From Phaseolus vulgaris (lineage: Eukaryota > Streptophyta > Magnoliopsida > Fabales > Fabaceae), in assembly GCF_000499845.2 (NCBI RefSeq), contig NC_023754.2, positions 8,501,335 through 8,565,334 of the forward strand: a DNA stretch of 64,000 nt, given 5' to 3'. The notes beneath the pieces are model-generated. The model had not been told where the DNA came from and searched no databases. It was given only the letters and a program-made list of their open reading frames with translations. This document shows positions 33,262-44,539 of this stretch, piece by piece. Position 1 is the stretch's first letter, and every line of letters begins with the position of its first letter. Both the position numbers and the translations under genes were made by a program.

Positions 33262-34142
33262 ATGACTGGCGAACTTTTATTGATCATAGTAAATACATAC
33301 TAAGTTATTTCAATAAACAATTAACATAAAAAGAATTACAATTAAAAAATCATCATTATATATTTTTTATTTGTGATTTCAGTTTCATTTTACTAATATA
33401 TTTTCTTCTCTGTTAAATTGCAAAATTTGATGATGATGATATATATAAAAGTAACGTTACTAATTATCGTGGCCTTGGAATCCATCGTTAAATTAATATC
33501 AGCATCTTGGGATTTAAGAGTATTTAGAATAACTCCAGGAATTTATTCCATATCTTGTAAACAAATATATAGTAATTTGAAAAGCCTAAGGATCAAAGCT
33601 TTTCTTATAGTTATCATAAAAAAACTGATCCTATAAGAAGTGATTAATGTGATGAATAAGATGAATCAAAAGTCTAAATAGAAGAGAGATCTACATCAAT
33701 GGATAATCCAATTGATATCGAAAAAGATATTAAGATTCTCAAATTGATCTTTTTTTAGTGCCAAAAGCCTAACTGAAGACTGTCTTTATTCACGTAGCAA
33801 ACGTCCAAATTTACTTTCACATCATATTACAGGGCATGAATTTTATTTTAAAAGTATTATTAGAAATATATTTAGAATTTTTTTTAAATATTTTAAAACA
33901 TAATTTTTTTTCTCATAAAGTAAAAGTTAACTAATGCATAAGTTAATTTATAAAAACTGTTTTATATAATTTATCTCCTTTTTATTTTTAATTTATGTAT
34001 AACTGAACTTTAATTTATAAAAAAGCTCTTTTAACTTTTCTCTTCTAAAAATATTTATATAAAAAATCATTCAAATATTTCCATATGTAATTCATTAATA
34101 ATTATTATGTATATATTGTATTAGCTTTATAAATATATAACA
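32771..34142. repeat. Gene-free AT-rich DNA with (TA)n(TG)n microsatellite
   Basis: A poly-T run lies at about 33172-33186, and a compound microsatellite of TA repeats followed by TG repeats at about 33220-33262. No coding sequence with support was found. The open frame at 33418-33636 is in AT-rich DNA and has no domain. Confidence 0.6.
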
Positions 34143-34732
34143 TATAGAATATATACACATATATATATATATATATTAACTAGGATAAAAAAATATCATA
34201 TGTTTAATATTTTATCTAAGAAATTTATGTTAGTTAAAATTATTAAGAAAACAAATATTATCCCTTTGAATAACTAGAAAAGGAAAAAAAATTGATTTGA
34301 TTGAATCTAAAAGCTCAATGGACATTGTCACAAAAGGAAAAAGGCGCATCTGACTACATAATTTTTTCTAATAAGAATTCCATTAAAAAATATGTAATAA
34401 AAATGAAAATCAATAATATAGAGGTTCATCATATTTGACAAGTGAAATAAGCGAGTTAATGCTTTATTTGATTAACTTAAAAGTTATATCGATAAAGTTT
34501 GTAATTTATTTAATTTATTTATTTTTTATCATTATATATATATATATATATATATATAACTTCAGCGAAAAAGTATTGAATATTTTTTATTGAAGTATTT
34601 TTAGTATTTGTTGAATTACCTTTTAATATGTTATGCAGTATAAATTTAAAAGAATTTAATGTCAATAATCTCTTTATATGACATCCATCATTTTACTAAT
34701 ACTTTTTATCTTTTAAATTATAAAATTGGCTG

Positions 34733-34768
<36 letters not shown>

Positions 34769-35000
34769 ATAAAAATATTAATAATATATCATATGTTAAT
34801 ATTTTATTGAAGAAATTTATGTTAGTTAAAACTGTTAAGAAAAGAAAGTATTATCTCTTTGACTAACTAAAAAAAAGGAAAAAACAAATTGAGTTGATTG
34901 AATCTAAAAGCTCAATGGACATTGTCATAAAAGGAAAAAGGCAAGTGACTACGTATACTTTAATAAGAGTTCCATTAAAAGGTTATTTAATAAAAATGAA
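34143..35000 (+). repeat. Direct duplication of about 210 bp preceded by (AT)n runs
   Basis: Two similar segments, about 34193-34405 and 34784-35000, share the order tcatatgtt, aagaaatttatgttagtta, gattgaatctaaaagctcaa, tggacattgtca, ccattaaaa. Each follows an AT microsatellite (about 34159-34178 and 34736-34762), and a further AT run lies at about 34534-34557. The copies are offset by roughly 590 bases. No gene is involved. Confidence 0.7.
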
Positions 35001-35129
35001 AACTCAAATATATTATTGGTTGATGCTAACATAAATAAGTTAGTTAGTACTTTATTTTAGCTAGCTTATAAATTACTTTTATTAATACGTCTCATCATCA
35101 TAAGAAAAATTCATTTTAGCTATCAGAAA

Positions 35130-35356
35130 AAAGTTGGATTATAAAAAAGAAGTCACTAGCATGTGTTACTCAAGTTGGACACAAAAATAAATCTCAAATA
35201 TTGTGTTCACAATGGAAACTTTTAACTCACACTAAAAATTATTAAAATAATAATAATAAGTTAGCGTCTAGAATTAGGACACAAAGTAGATGCAATGAAA
35301 AAAAATTAAGTGACAAAATAATATTGAGTCTAGAATGGGGACACAAAGTGGATGTA

Positions 35357-35392
<36 letters not shown>

Positions 35393-36275
35393 GTTAGCAT
35401 CTAGAATGAGGATACAAAGTAGACACAATCAAAAATAAGTTGCAGAATGATACTGCATTGAAAATGAGGACACAAAGTGGATGCAAGTTAATATCTTATT
35501 ACATTTAGCGTAGGTTTAGGCGACACTAAGGTGATGTGGATGTTTTTTGTCACATTAGCCCACGCTAAGTTATTTAATGAGAAAATAAAATAAAACATTA
35601 AAACATTTTTGTTTCACATTTTCATTTTCTCACTCTTTCAATTTCTCATTTCTAATTATTGTTGGAGATCTCACATCGACTAGAGATTAAGATATTTCAT
35701 AGTATATAAGTGGGTGCAAACCTCATCTTATAAGTCAGTTTTATGAGGTTAAGTTATGCTTAAAGTCCACTTCTTAATATGGTATAAGATCCATTCCGAT
35801 TGCTTGTTGAGCTTATCAGGTCACCCGCTATCGGGTTGTTATCAGACCACCCTTAATATATAGTTTCACGCACGAGTTGGTAGCCTCAACGTGAGGGGGT
35901 GTGTGGAGATTCCACATCAACTAGAAATTAGGACATTTCATAGTATATAGTGGGCAAACCTCACCTTATAAGTCGGTTTTATGAGGTTGAGATAGGCTTA
36001 AAGTCCAATTTTTAATAATTATTTATTTTTATATCCATTTTAGTGTCCCCTAAACCTACGCTATAGTTAAATAATATATTTTTCTTTATGTAGGCTTAGC
36101 CAACACTATCTTATAAATTTGTGTCCCATTGGAGGCCATCTCTAATGCATAGTCACCAAAATATTAGCTTCCATTTATATTGGGACGCTAAGTCCACACT
36201 AGCCCCATGTAGCATCTCTCTTTTGCTCTTTGTGTCGCTCTTTTGGGGACTTTATCATCATTATTTCTTGTAGCG
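35130..36275. mobile_element. Candidate non-autonomous CACTA-like element containing a TRIM
   Basis: The right end reads ttatttcttgtagcg, whose inverse cgctacaagaaataa resembles CACTACAAGAAA. The left side starts near cactagcatgtg. Between about 35250 and 35490 a unit containing tctagaatgaggacacaaag followed by tggatgcaagtt is repeated four times. Related inverted phrases (gacgctaagtccacactag) lie at the right. A TAA microsatellite is at about 35362-35391. No target duplication was confirmed. The TRIM at 35661-36017 sits inside it. Confidence 0.4.
35661..36017 (+). mobile_element. TRIM (miniature LTR retrotransposon), 357 bp
   Basis: Two short direct repeats act as LTRs: 35661-35779 (119 bp, starting tgttggagatctcacatcga) and 35902-36017 (116 bp, starting tgtggagattccacatcaac). 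Both end with ttaata. The first is followed by tggtataagatcc, a slightly changed form of the tggtatcagagcc primer site common in plant copia-like and TRIM elements. The second is preceded by the purine run gtgaggggg. Flanks are ATTAT at 35656-35660 and 36018-36022, a perfect 5-bp duplication. There is no coding capacity, as expected for this class. Confidence 0.9.
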
Positions 36276-36289
36276 TTTGGAAGGAAGAA

Positions 36290-38600
36290 AGATGATGTTA
36301 CACAAAAAGTATTTGACATTGTTAAATACTATATGTCCTTGCGAGACGATGACATAGAATTACCTAAAAGCATCAGACGAAGAAGGTGCTGAAAAGACTA
36401 TAAGTCTGTCTTCACAAAAAGTTTCAGACGATGTCTCAAAGGAACTCGCCAAACGATGTTCAAACAATGAAAGAGTTATACGAAAGTCTCACAAAGTATG
36501 GTAGATTACATTAGAACTCAATGGACCAAACTCATTACACATTGTAGGAAAAAGATAACACAATTGACAAACAATGAAAGTTCAACAACGTGTCTAACAA
36601 AAATCAAGTCATATACATGACAAACAATGATGTGCGTTAAACGATCTTCAAAGGGAAGTTCACAAACTTAACATTTTCATTCTATATATTTTCAAATGAT
36701 TATCAAAATTTCCTATACTCATTTTGATATTAAGAATTCATTGAAAAATAATTAAATCAAAACGAACAATTGAAATCGAGAATAGAATGTGTGTTTCAAA
36801 TTAATTTGAAATACAGGACCAACCGATTTTGTGAAAATAAATGTGCTTTAATATTTCAAGAAAAAAATATATTTTCCTGAGTGATCATCAACTGTTTACG
36901 AATACATTTGTGCTTTATTGATAAAATTTAAGTATGTATAAGAAAAGATTTCCAAAAACAAAGTATATGTTTGATTATGTATTAAAGATTTTTTTGAATT
37001 ATATATATACTAGATTAAATCTATTTGTGCCTGAATGTTTAATTTAAGTTAATTTGAAAATTCTTGATAATACAATTTCTAAATTAATATATGAAAATAG
37101 AAAGTATTGATGATTAGAGATACTCAAAGAATTTTTTCTTAGCAATACTCTTGCTTTAATATAAATATTATATTGATTGTTGAGATTCACGAAGGGTTTC
37201 CAAATTTGTTTTAGGAACTCAAAGATGTGTACAAAGTCAACATCCATAGTTTCCATATTTAGCGTCTGATTGAGGAAACCATGAAGCTGATGAGCGAGAT
37301 CTGTGACATCAAGCATTAACACGTCATTCAGACATTACTTTGAGAAAACACATGCAACAAATTTATCCTGAAAGTAATCATGTGTCAAAGACGTATTCAG
37401 AGTTCATATAAGAACATTCCTAATTCAACATCTTATACAAGAATGAAAAAATTCAATATGAAGAAGTGGAGAACGTGATTCAAGCTTTTCCAAATATATA
37501 TATCAACGTTCAGATGAATCACAAGAAAATAAATAACTTAAAAGGGCTTCAACAAAATATCAAATTGAGATGACGTGAAGATTACTTTAAAAGGAAAAAT
37601 TTCCTAACTCATCATCTACTACATTTATGGAGACATAATGTGATAAAGATAATTGAAGATTTAGTCACAAAACGTTGAAGAGTTAATGTTCACATCAGAA
37701 GATTAAAAGGAAACAATTCAAATTGTTTCATACGCTTAAGAATATGCAAGATTCAATCAAAGCAGAAGTTAGCATATTCAGTGTCTGATGAGAAGAATAT
37801 GATGAACAATGCACACTAATGAAGAATATGATAAAGATATTCAAGATTAAATATTGAAGCATGAACTTCCACATTTGAATTGAAGAAGAAACAATTCAAA
37901 ATACATTTAAAGTCCAAGATGCATAAGAATCAATTAGATTAAAGAGTTTGCATATCCAGCGTTTAACGACTATGTGAACAAGAGAAAAGTTCAAAGCTTC
38001 AACGATCATAATCTGAAAGTTATATAAAGACCTTGAAGATGAAGAAGACACACAAGAACACGAATATACAACATGATCAAAATTTGTAGTTTGCATAGTC
38101 TTACTCTATTTTTATTTCATACTTGCTATTTAAAGCACTTATACTTTAGGGAGTGAGCCATACATTGTAAATCCTTCATTGCGTGAAGATAATCCTGTGT
38201 GCTTTCATTGTTTCTATTAGATTGAGAGTGTTTTGGTCTCAGGAAAGATTAAGTATGGTTACTTAGAGAGGTGTAGAATACTTGTACATGGAGATTTGTA
38301 GAATGCTTGTACTTGAAAAGGTGCAAAATACTTGTAGATGGAGATTTGTAGAACACTTGTACCTGAAGACGTGTAAAATATTTGTACCTTGAGAGGTGTA
38401 TAATACTTGTCTACCTAGAGAGGTGTATACTTTTATAAGTAAAGACTCTTAAGCAAGTTGCTTGATAGAACTAGACATAGCCCGAAAATTAGGTGAGCTA
38501 GTATAAATTTTGTGTGTACTTCTCTTTCTTTCTTTTATCTTTAAGATATTGTATTTGTTATGATAACTTTTGAGGTACTTGAATAGAGTCTAACTGTACC
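36290..38600. repeat. Gene-free interval with probable copia LTR remnant and short tandem repeat
   Basis: From 38266 to 38430 a unit of about 25 bases (agaggtgtagaatacttgtac and variants) is repeated six times. It is followed by gacatagcccgaaaattagg and gagctagtataaattttgtg, the style of the downstream LTR part of SIRE/Maximus copia elements on the plus strand. The rest has no supportable reading frame and no clear ends. Confidence 0.4.
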
Positions 38601-39686
38601 TTCAATTTTGATAAATATAAAAGTATTTAATAAAATACTTTAAAATAATTTATATTAAAAGATCATAGTTTATATTTTTTTCATTATTACCACTATATTT
38701 TAATATTTATAACCCATATTATCCTTAGTATTTCATTTCACTCAAAAGATATTAAATAGTTATTTTAATTGTTAAATCATATTTAGTATTTGATATATTA
38801 TTTTTTTTAATTTGTTATATAGTAAAAATTAAAAAATATTTAACATTATAGATGAAGTAATTAATGTTTCTTTATGTGATATTGTGTGAAATTACACAAT
38901 GAAAATCAATAAATAAAAGACTTACATTAAAGAAAAAATTGTTTTAGCAAGGGTTTACTTTTACATTATCTAGGGTTAAAACCTTTATTAAGTTATTTAT
39001 CCAAGGTTGCAGTTTCCCCCGCTAAACCATTCACGGGGAACGTGTTCCCCAAAGTTTTTTTAAATCTCATAAAAAGTCTTTAAGAACCTCCGTAAAATAC
39101 CATAGGTTTCAAAACCTCCATTAAATACCATGGGTTTAAAAACCTCCATAAAATACCATGAGTTTCAAAATTTTCGTAAAATGACTTGCCGTTTGAAAAA
39201 AAACCTTCAACCTCATTTTTCACCATCTCTAACAATCCTCCTAATTTCTCTCTTCCACTATAGACACGCTTCTCTCCGCCACAGGCTCAATGGTCGTCGA
39301 CAACATTCCTAACAAGGAATCACAGTTCAATCACACTTATGTTTATTATATCTAAGGAGAAGAAACACTAAATAAAGCACTATCTTCTTCTTACTCCAAT
39401 ATTGCTTCTTCCATCACCTTACTGCCCCAACTTGGATCACAGGTTATTGTTACCTAGCTAGACAACAATTGGTGTTTATCACTGCTTTATATATCCTAAA
39501 TAATTGTATTATCTATCAGATGTTGACTTCAAAGTCATGTGTGTTCTTGGCTAAAGATTGCAAGAACATATTGCAAGGAGAAATTAACTTTATTACTTCT
39601 CACTTTCACAGGAAATTAATTATTAGATGCATTTTAAAATAAAGGCCTTAATTTAAAATATTTCAAAAATTATGAGAATTAAATAT

Positions 39687-39929
39687 TGTTCCTGCCGTTT
39701 GACCGAGAAAATCTTCGTGCGTGGCTCTAACTCGCGAACAAGGACTCCTTCGTCTTCAACTCAGATCTCCGCCTTACGCCGCCGTGAGTACCTGAAATGA
39801 AGTGAGCAAAGGGCACCCTCGCGGCCGTTTGCACTCCGACGATCAAGTCAGCAAGCAAGAAACATCAAACACCTCCGTATCCGAGCACCGTAACTGAATG
39901 CTCTGAAGGTGTGTAACCGAATCGTAACT

Positions 39930-40007
<78 letters not shown>

Positions 40008-40721
40008 ACTCGTGCGTACAGTGAGTAAGCGAGCGAATGATCACAAAGTGTGTAAACTCTGGGAAAACGTACCTTGCTAAGCTTTCAGAAAAGCTTATAT
40101 ACCTTGGGTTTCAGTGCTTACTGTCACGTGTCCCTCTGACTTAACCGCAATTCCACGTGGAAGGCCTTACAACGCTGTAACCCATCTTAGGGAAATTCCA
40201 ACGTGTAAGTCTTCCTTCCTCGAAGTGCATCTGGCGCGAGGGGTGACTACCTGGGTGGCAACTCATGCGCCCCAACTTCTAGTCACTCGCCCTGGGAGTG
40301 TATCTGCCTTCCTCTCGTACCATGCACATGGTTCACCCCTAGGCGTGGCCCTCTCCTGGGTCGTATCTGTCCTAGAGATTCTCCAGGGGTGGCGTGGGTA
40401 CTTCACATGTCAGGTTACTCCCTACTGGTACGGGGACTATGGCCTTGAAGCCACCTTTCTTTTCTCTTTATTATCGTTCTGAGGTACCGGGGCCCAAGGC
40501 CTCCTCGCCCGTACCGTGACCTCTGACTGTGTCGCCCCCTCCACGGTCTTCCCTACCCGTGGGTATCGGGCGGCGACATCAATGACGCCTCAACACGACG
40601 ACGCCCACACCTGGCGACGCCCAAAATGGTCAACCTATTGACTTTCTCCCTCGGGCCCTTGGTGGGTCCCACCATATGTTTGACTTTGACTTTGGTCAAC
40701 GCCCGGGGACGGGTCGGTACA
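39687..40721 (-). mobile_element. Solo LTR of a Tat-type retrotransposon
   Basis: The sequence starts TGTTCCTGCC and ends GGTCGGTACA. It is flanked by AATAT at 39682-39686 and 40722-40726, a perfect 5-bp duplication. The first 40 bases and the end resemble the LTRs of element 2 (tgatcctgcctgttgaccgg ... ggtaca), so it is a relative in the same minus orientation. A minus-strand TATATAAG box lies at about 40094-40101. No second LTR or internal sequence is present, as expected after recombination between the two LTRs of a full element. It is much richer in G and C than its flanks. The open frame at 40114-40482 lies inside it and is not a gene. Confidence 0.92.
39932..40002. repeat. (CT)n microsatellite within the solo LTR
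   Basis: About 35 uninterrupted CT units lie at a site where element 2 has only a short ctctctcagcg stretch. On the minus strand, the direction of LTR transcription, this is a GA run positioned downstream of the TATA box. Confidence 0.95.
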
Positions 40722-41474
40722 AATATTAATAATTATAACTAAAACTAAAATTGCACATAAAATATACGTACATCAAAAGTTAAAACAAAATAAGTCAGGT
40801 TTTTTGAAGCATGAGCTCGTAACAAAAAAAAAAGGAATTATATAAACCAACTACCATGAATAATAAAAAATATACAAATACGATTGAAATACTTATTATC
40901 TAAGATTAGTTGTTGAAATATTTATTATACAAGGTTATTTTGCTGAGTTTTTAAAATAATCTTTTCAAACTTTAGAAAAATTATTTGTGATGTAAAGTAC
41001 ACTTTCAAAAATTTAGAGAATTTAGTTACAAAATATATTAAAACTACGTAGTTTTTAATTATTTATTTATTGATGTTTAAGAAATTTGTAGTGTTTTATT
41101 GAGGTTTAAATAAATCTTTGAAATTTAGTAAAGGTTAAAAAAAAACCTCTGTTATTTTGAGGAGGTTTTAGAATAAACCTTTGAAATTTAAAGAAGGTTA
41201 AAAAAACATCCATTATTTTGCTGAGATTCTAAAATAAACCTTTGGAATTTAACGAAAGTTAAAAAAAAACCTCCGCTCTTTTGCAAAGATTTTAAATTAA
41301 ACCTTTGAAATTTAACGAAGGTTAAAAAAATCTCTGTTATTTTGCTGATGTTTTAGAATAACCTTTGAAACTTAATAAAAGTTTAAAAAAAACTCTGCTA
41401 ATTAGATCAATTCCTAGAATTATATTAACCTCTGTTAAATGATCTCCGTTAAAACATTTTTTTTTCTTGTATAG

Positions 41475-43325
41475 TATAACAATAATTTAACTAGAGAAAT
41501 TAGAATATTTCAATTTTCAAAACTAAATAAAAGTACTATTTTTTTTAATAAGAGTTTAATTATTTTTAAAATACTTATAATTATAATTATATAACAATAT
41601 ATTTTTATTCAAAAAACACAAATTTTAGTTATATAAGAAAAATTATGTATTTATATCTTTTATTTCAGTTTATATGCTAGATCTAGTTTATCTCCTAATT
41701 CTATCAAACATTTTTAAGTAAAAAAGACAGTTTATATATCGATTTAAAAGGTATAAATTAGAAACCCTAAGTTTGAATTTTTTTTTATATACAATTAAGA
41801 GATTATAAAGGAAAATGCATTGACTCCTAAAAAGATAATTATTATTATTATATATATGTCAATTTGACAAGTTATATATATTAATAATGAAAATGAGAAT
41901 TAAAATGCAAATGTTGAGAAAGAGAGTGTTGTAATTGTTCCTTAAACGTACTCCAAATATATAAAGTGAGCCAAGTTGAATTCCACCTACTCATGCCACT
42001 TCATTCTTAACTATATCCCAATTCATTATTTAATTTGTTCAAATGGTTTTAATTAATTTTTTCATGATTCATTATAAGAGAACACAACCCTATATTAGGA
42101 ATTGTTCTGTGGGCATGTAAAGGAGAACACTTTTGAAGGTTTAGCTTTAAGAACACATATGAACCGTGATCAAACAAGTGGTTTAAAACCAGAATCATCT
42201 AAAGTGGTCCATTATGCTTTTATATATCAATGTTTATTCATGAAGCCATTAACAAGAGAACAAGTTTTCTTTATTTTTTTTTAATAATATTTTTTATGTA
42301 ATAATTGAAATTTGATGTTTCAGACTAGATAATATGTTAAGTTTTATAATGATACGATCTTTTATAAAAAAAATTAAAAAAATAATAAAATAAAATGTAC
42401 AACCAAAAGCCAAACCCTAAATGTTTTCTCTTTCTTTGCAGGGTGTGAATCATGCCTGCATAATTCAAAATGCTCAATAATATATAAAAAAAAAAAAAAA
42501 CTTTTTCCTCTTTAGATAGAAAGACAAGAATCTGGCCATATATTGCAAATTTTCAGCACTTTAAAAGTAGTCCTCTCTAAATTATTTTGAGAACATGACA
42601 AAGAAGAATTTGAAGAAGAACTTAATTGTTCATTCCTATCACATATATGTACTACTACTCTATAAAAGATTACTAATATCTTGGCCAACCATTTATGTTG
42701 GAAGTTAAATTTTTAAAATCATAATTTGTTTTTATATCAGACAAAAAAACGATTTAATTAATGAAAATATTAGGGTACTCTAACCCATTAAAAAAAATCT
42801 TAATATATAATATAATTAAGAAAATTTTAATCTCCTAATCCTCAACAAAAACTAGTAAAAATTGTTCCAACAAAACCATAATCTGTGAAAATGTTTTTAG
42901 AGAAGCTTTTATACAAAACATGGTTTGCAGATTTCAAGAGAATAAAACACATAATAACCATCACTAAATTTATTTGATATGATCCAAAGTTTAAAGAGAG
43001 AAAAGATAATAAAGGAAAATAGAGGAATTAGCCATTCCAAACACATGTAGTTCTTCTTTAGTAACATTGACACATGTGAAAAATTCTTTCACATGGACTC
43101 TAACCAAAGGTAGGCCACATCTTTTGGGTGATTCATGCAAACACCAATACCAAGTGTATCTGATATGATCCGAAGTAGGAGGGGAAAAAAAACAAGAAAA
43201 AGGGAAAATTGATGACAGAAGAAAGCTATGATCCAATCTAATTCATATAGTCCCTAGCTAGAGAAACCAAAGCCAACCAATTACAAAAGCTACAAATATA
43301 GTATATTCACATGGTAATTGACTTG
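41475..43325. other. AT-rich gene-free interval downstream of the 107-aa gene
   Basis: No reading frame with support. Its right part, about 42990-43325, lies just downstream of the 107-aa gene on the minus strand and may hold the 3' untranslated region. The 81-codon frame at 42991-43236 has no recognisable domain and is not called. Confidence 0.45.
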
Positions 43326-43649
43326 CTACATCAAAATTGCATATCTCATGCTGTCATTTACCATAAGATGATTCATTTCAGAAATCTGAACAAATTCACC
43401 AGACACCCAAACCCCATCTGAGCCATTGGCTTGAGGATGAGACACACATGAGAGAATTGATATGGGAGCATGAAGAATGGTATATATAAGAGAGATTCCA
43501 CTCCAACCATGCTCCCTTCTTCCTCTATCATGTCGAAACATGGCTAGTTCAACCTCGTTTGCAGCCTCAAACATGTTCTCATCAGCCACCCTTGAACTCT
43601 TCTTTGTGTTTTGGAGTTTCCTAGTGACCACAGTCAGAAGATGCCACAT
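43326..43649 (-). CDS. Small single-exon protein of unknown function, 107 aa
   Basis: The frame runs from MWHLLTVVTRKLQNTKKSS through ADENMFEAANEVELAMFRHD and RGRREHGWSGISLIYTILHA to SEMNHLMVNDSMRYAILM. I do not recognise a named domain, but composition and context look like a real plant gene: no low complexity, mixed codon use, and a well-defined start. On the minus strand the 250 bases upstream of the start form a CT-rich leader, with a ctctttaaaacc TATA-like site near 43885. The basic N-terminus could be a targeting or nucleic-acid contact region, and the His-rich middle is unexplained. There is no membrane segment beyond the moderately hydrophobic ISLIYTILHAPISIL stretch. The region has few repeats, unlike most of the window. 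The sequence gives a faint impression of a conserved plant family, but this was not checked. Confidence 0.7.
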   Translation of the reverse strand: MWHLLTVVTRKLQNTKKSSRVADENMFEAANEVELAMFRHDRGRREHGWSGISLIYTILHAPISILSCVSHPQANGSDGVWVSGEFVQISEMNHLMVNDSMRYAILM

Positions 43650-44539
43650 GGCTCCAATTACAAGAGATTGGTCTTAAGTTTTTCCAGCAGAAGTAATAGA
43701 CCTGAAGTAGTATATGGTATGAAAGCTTGTTTTTGTGTTGTAGAAAGAAGAGGGAATTGAAGGAGTTGGAAGTGGCAATCACTCTTTCTCAACAAGGCTT
43801 TTGATATAATGGTAATTTGGTGGTGGTGTTGGTAGTGCTTGTGGTTATCAGAAAAGGTTTATGGGTTCCTTTTGGTTTTAAAGAGGGCAACTATCACTAC
43901 CATTTTCATTTCCCATTAATGAAAACTGGACCCCATCAAGCCCAACTTGCCGACAAAGCTGCCTAACTGTACAAAAAAGTGTGATCTTTACTTTTGAATT
44001 TGGTTTTACTTTTGTTTGAGTTATACTTGTACATTTGTTACCCAATGTAAACAAAGAGATGGTTTTGGCACAAACACTTGGAGGAATTTTAAGGTATTAC
44101 TTTACAATTCAATTGGGTGATATCAAGTTGAAGGGGGAACACTCACTACTGCAGGAAACTAAAGACAAAATGTTTAGAAGTAGATCTTATCAGGACGTAT
44201 TATGGCCAATCATTGGATCAGTAAAATCATCAGAGAATCGTCACAGCCGTTTGATGAATGATCTTTAGAGATACACATTGCATCAAAAGTGAAATTAATC
44301 AGTGCATTGGCTATGATACTTTGGTTCTTTTTTTTAACCTACAGTTCTCCACTGGTTTATTCTTCTTTTTACTTTTCTAAATTTCTAAATTTATTCTTGT
44401 GGTGTAGGATTGCTATTAATTGTCAAGTCTGCATTTCATATTTGATTCTTCGAAACTTGGAGATTTTTTTTAGAAATGAAATATAAGAAGTGATCGTTAT
44501 CTCTTTAACCACAATCGTGAATTCCAAGTTTTAAACTGA
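43650..44539. promoter_or_regulatory. Upstream region of the 107-aa gene
   Basis: On the minus strand this is the promoter side of the 107-aa gene. The leader is likely within 43650-43900. Small frames at 44035-44486 have no domain. No specific operator-like sites can be supported. Confidence 0.4.

Larger units (their letters stand above)
38925..41474. mobile_element. Candidate non-autonomous CACTA-like element containing a solo LTR
   Basis: The left side reads cattaaagaaaaaattgttttagc and the right side ends ttttttttcttgtatagt, roughly inverse to each other and like CACTACAAGAAAAA. At 39084-39183 a unit of about 33 bases containing aacctccataaaataccatg is repeated. At 41112-41400 a unit of about 62 bases containing aacctttgaaatttaa and ggttaaaaaa is repeated five times. 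Such terminal repeat blocks fit a CACTA derivative. No target duplication was found, so the limits are approximate. The solo LTR at 39687-40721 lies between the two repeat blocks. Confidence 0.4.

Noticed and set aside
34143..35391. CRISPR-like or other spaced repeat array
   Set aside because: The repeats are microsatellites and a two-copy duplication, without regular repeat-spacer spacing; this is plant nuclear DNA.
40114..40482. A 122-codon frame
   Set aside because: It lies wholly inside the solo LTR and has no domain.
42991..43236. An 81-codon minus-strand frame next to the 107-aa gene
   Set aside because: No domain and unconvincing composition; it fits better as 3' untranslated or spacer DNA.
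42900..43300. A possible microRNA hairpin downstream of the 107-aa gene
   Set aside because: No stem long enough for a plant microRNA precursor could be seen by eye.
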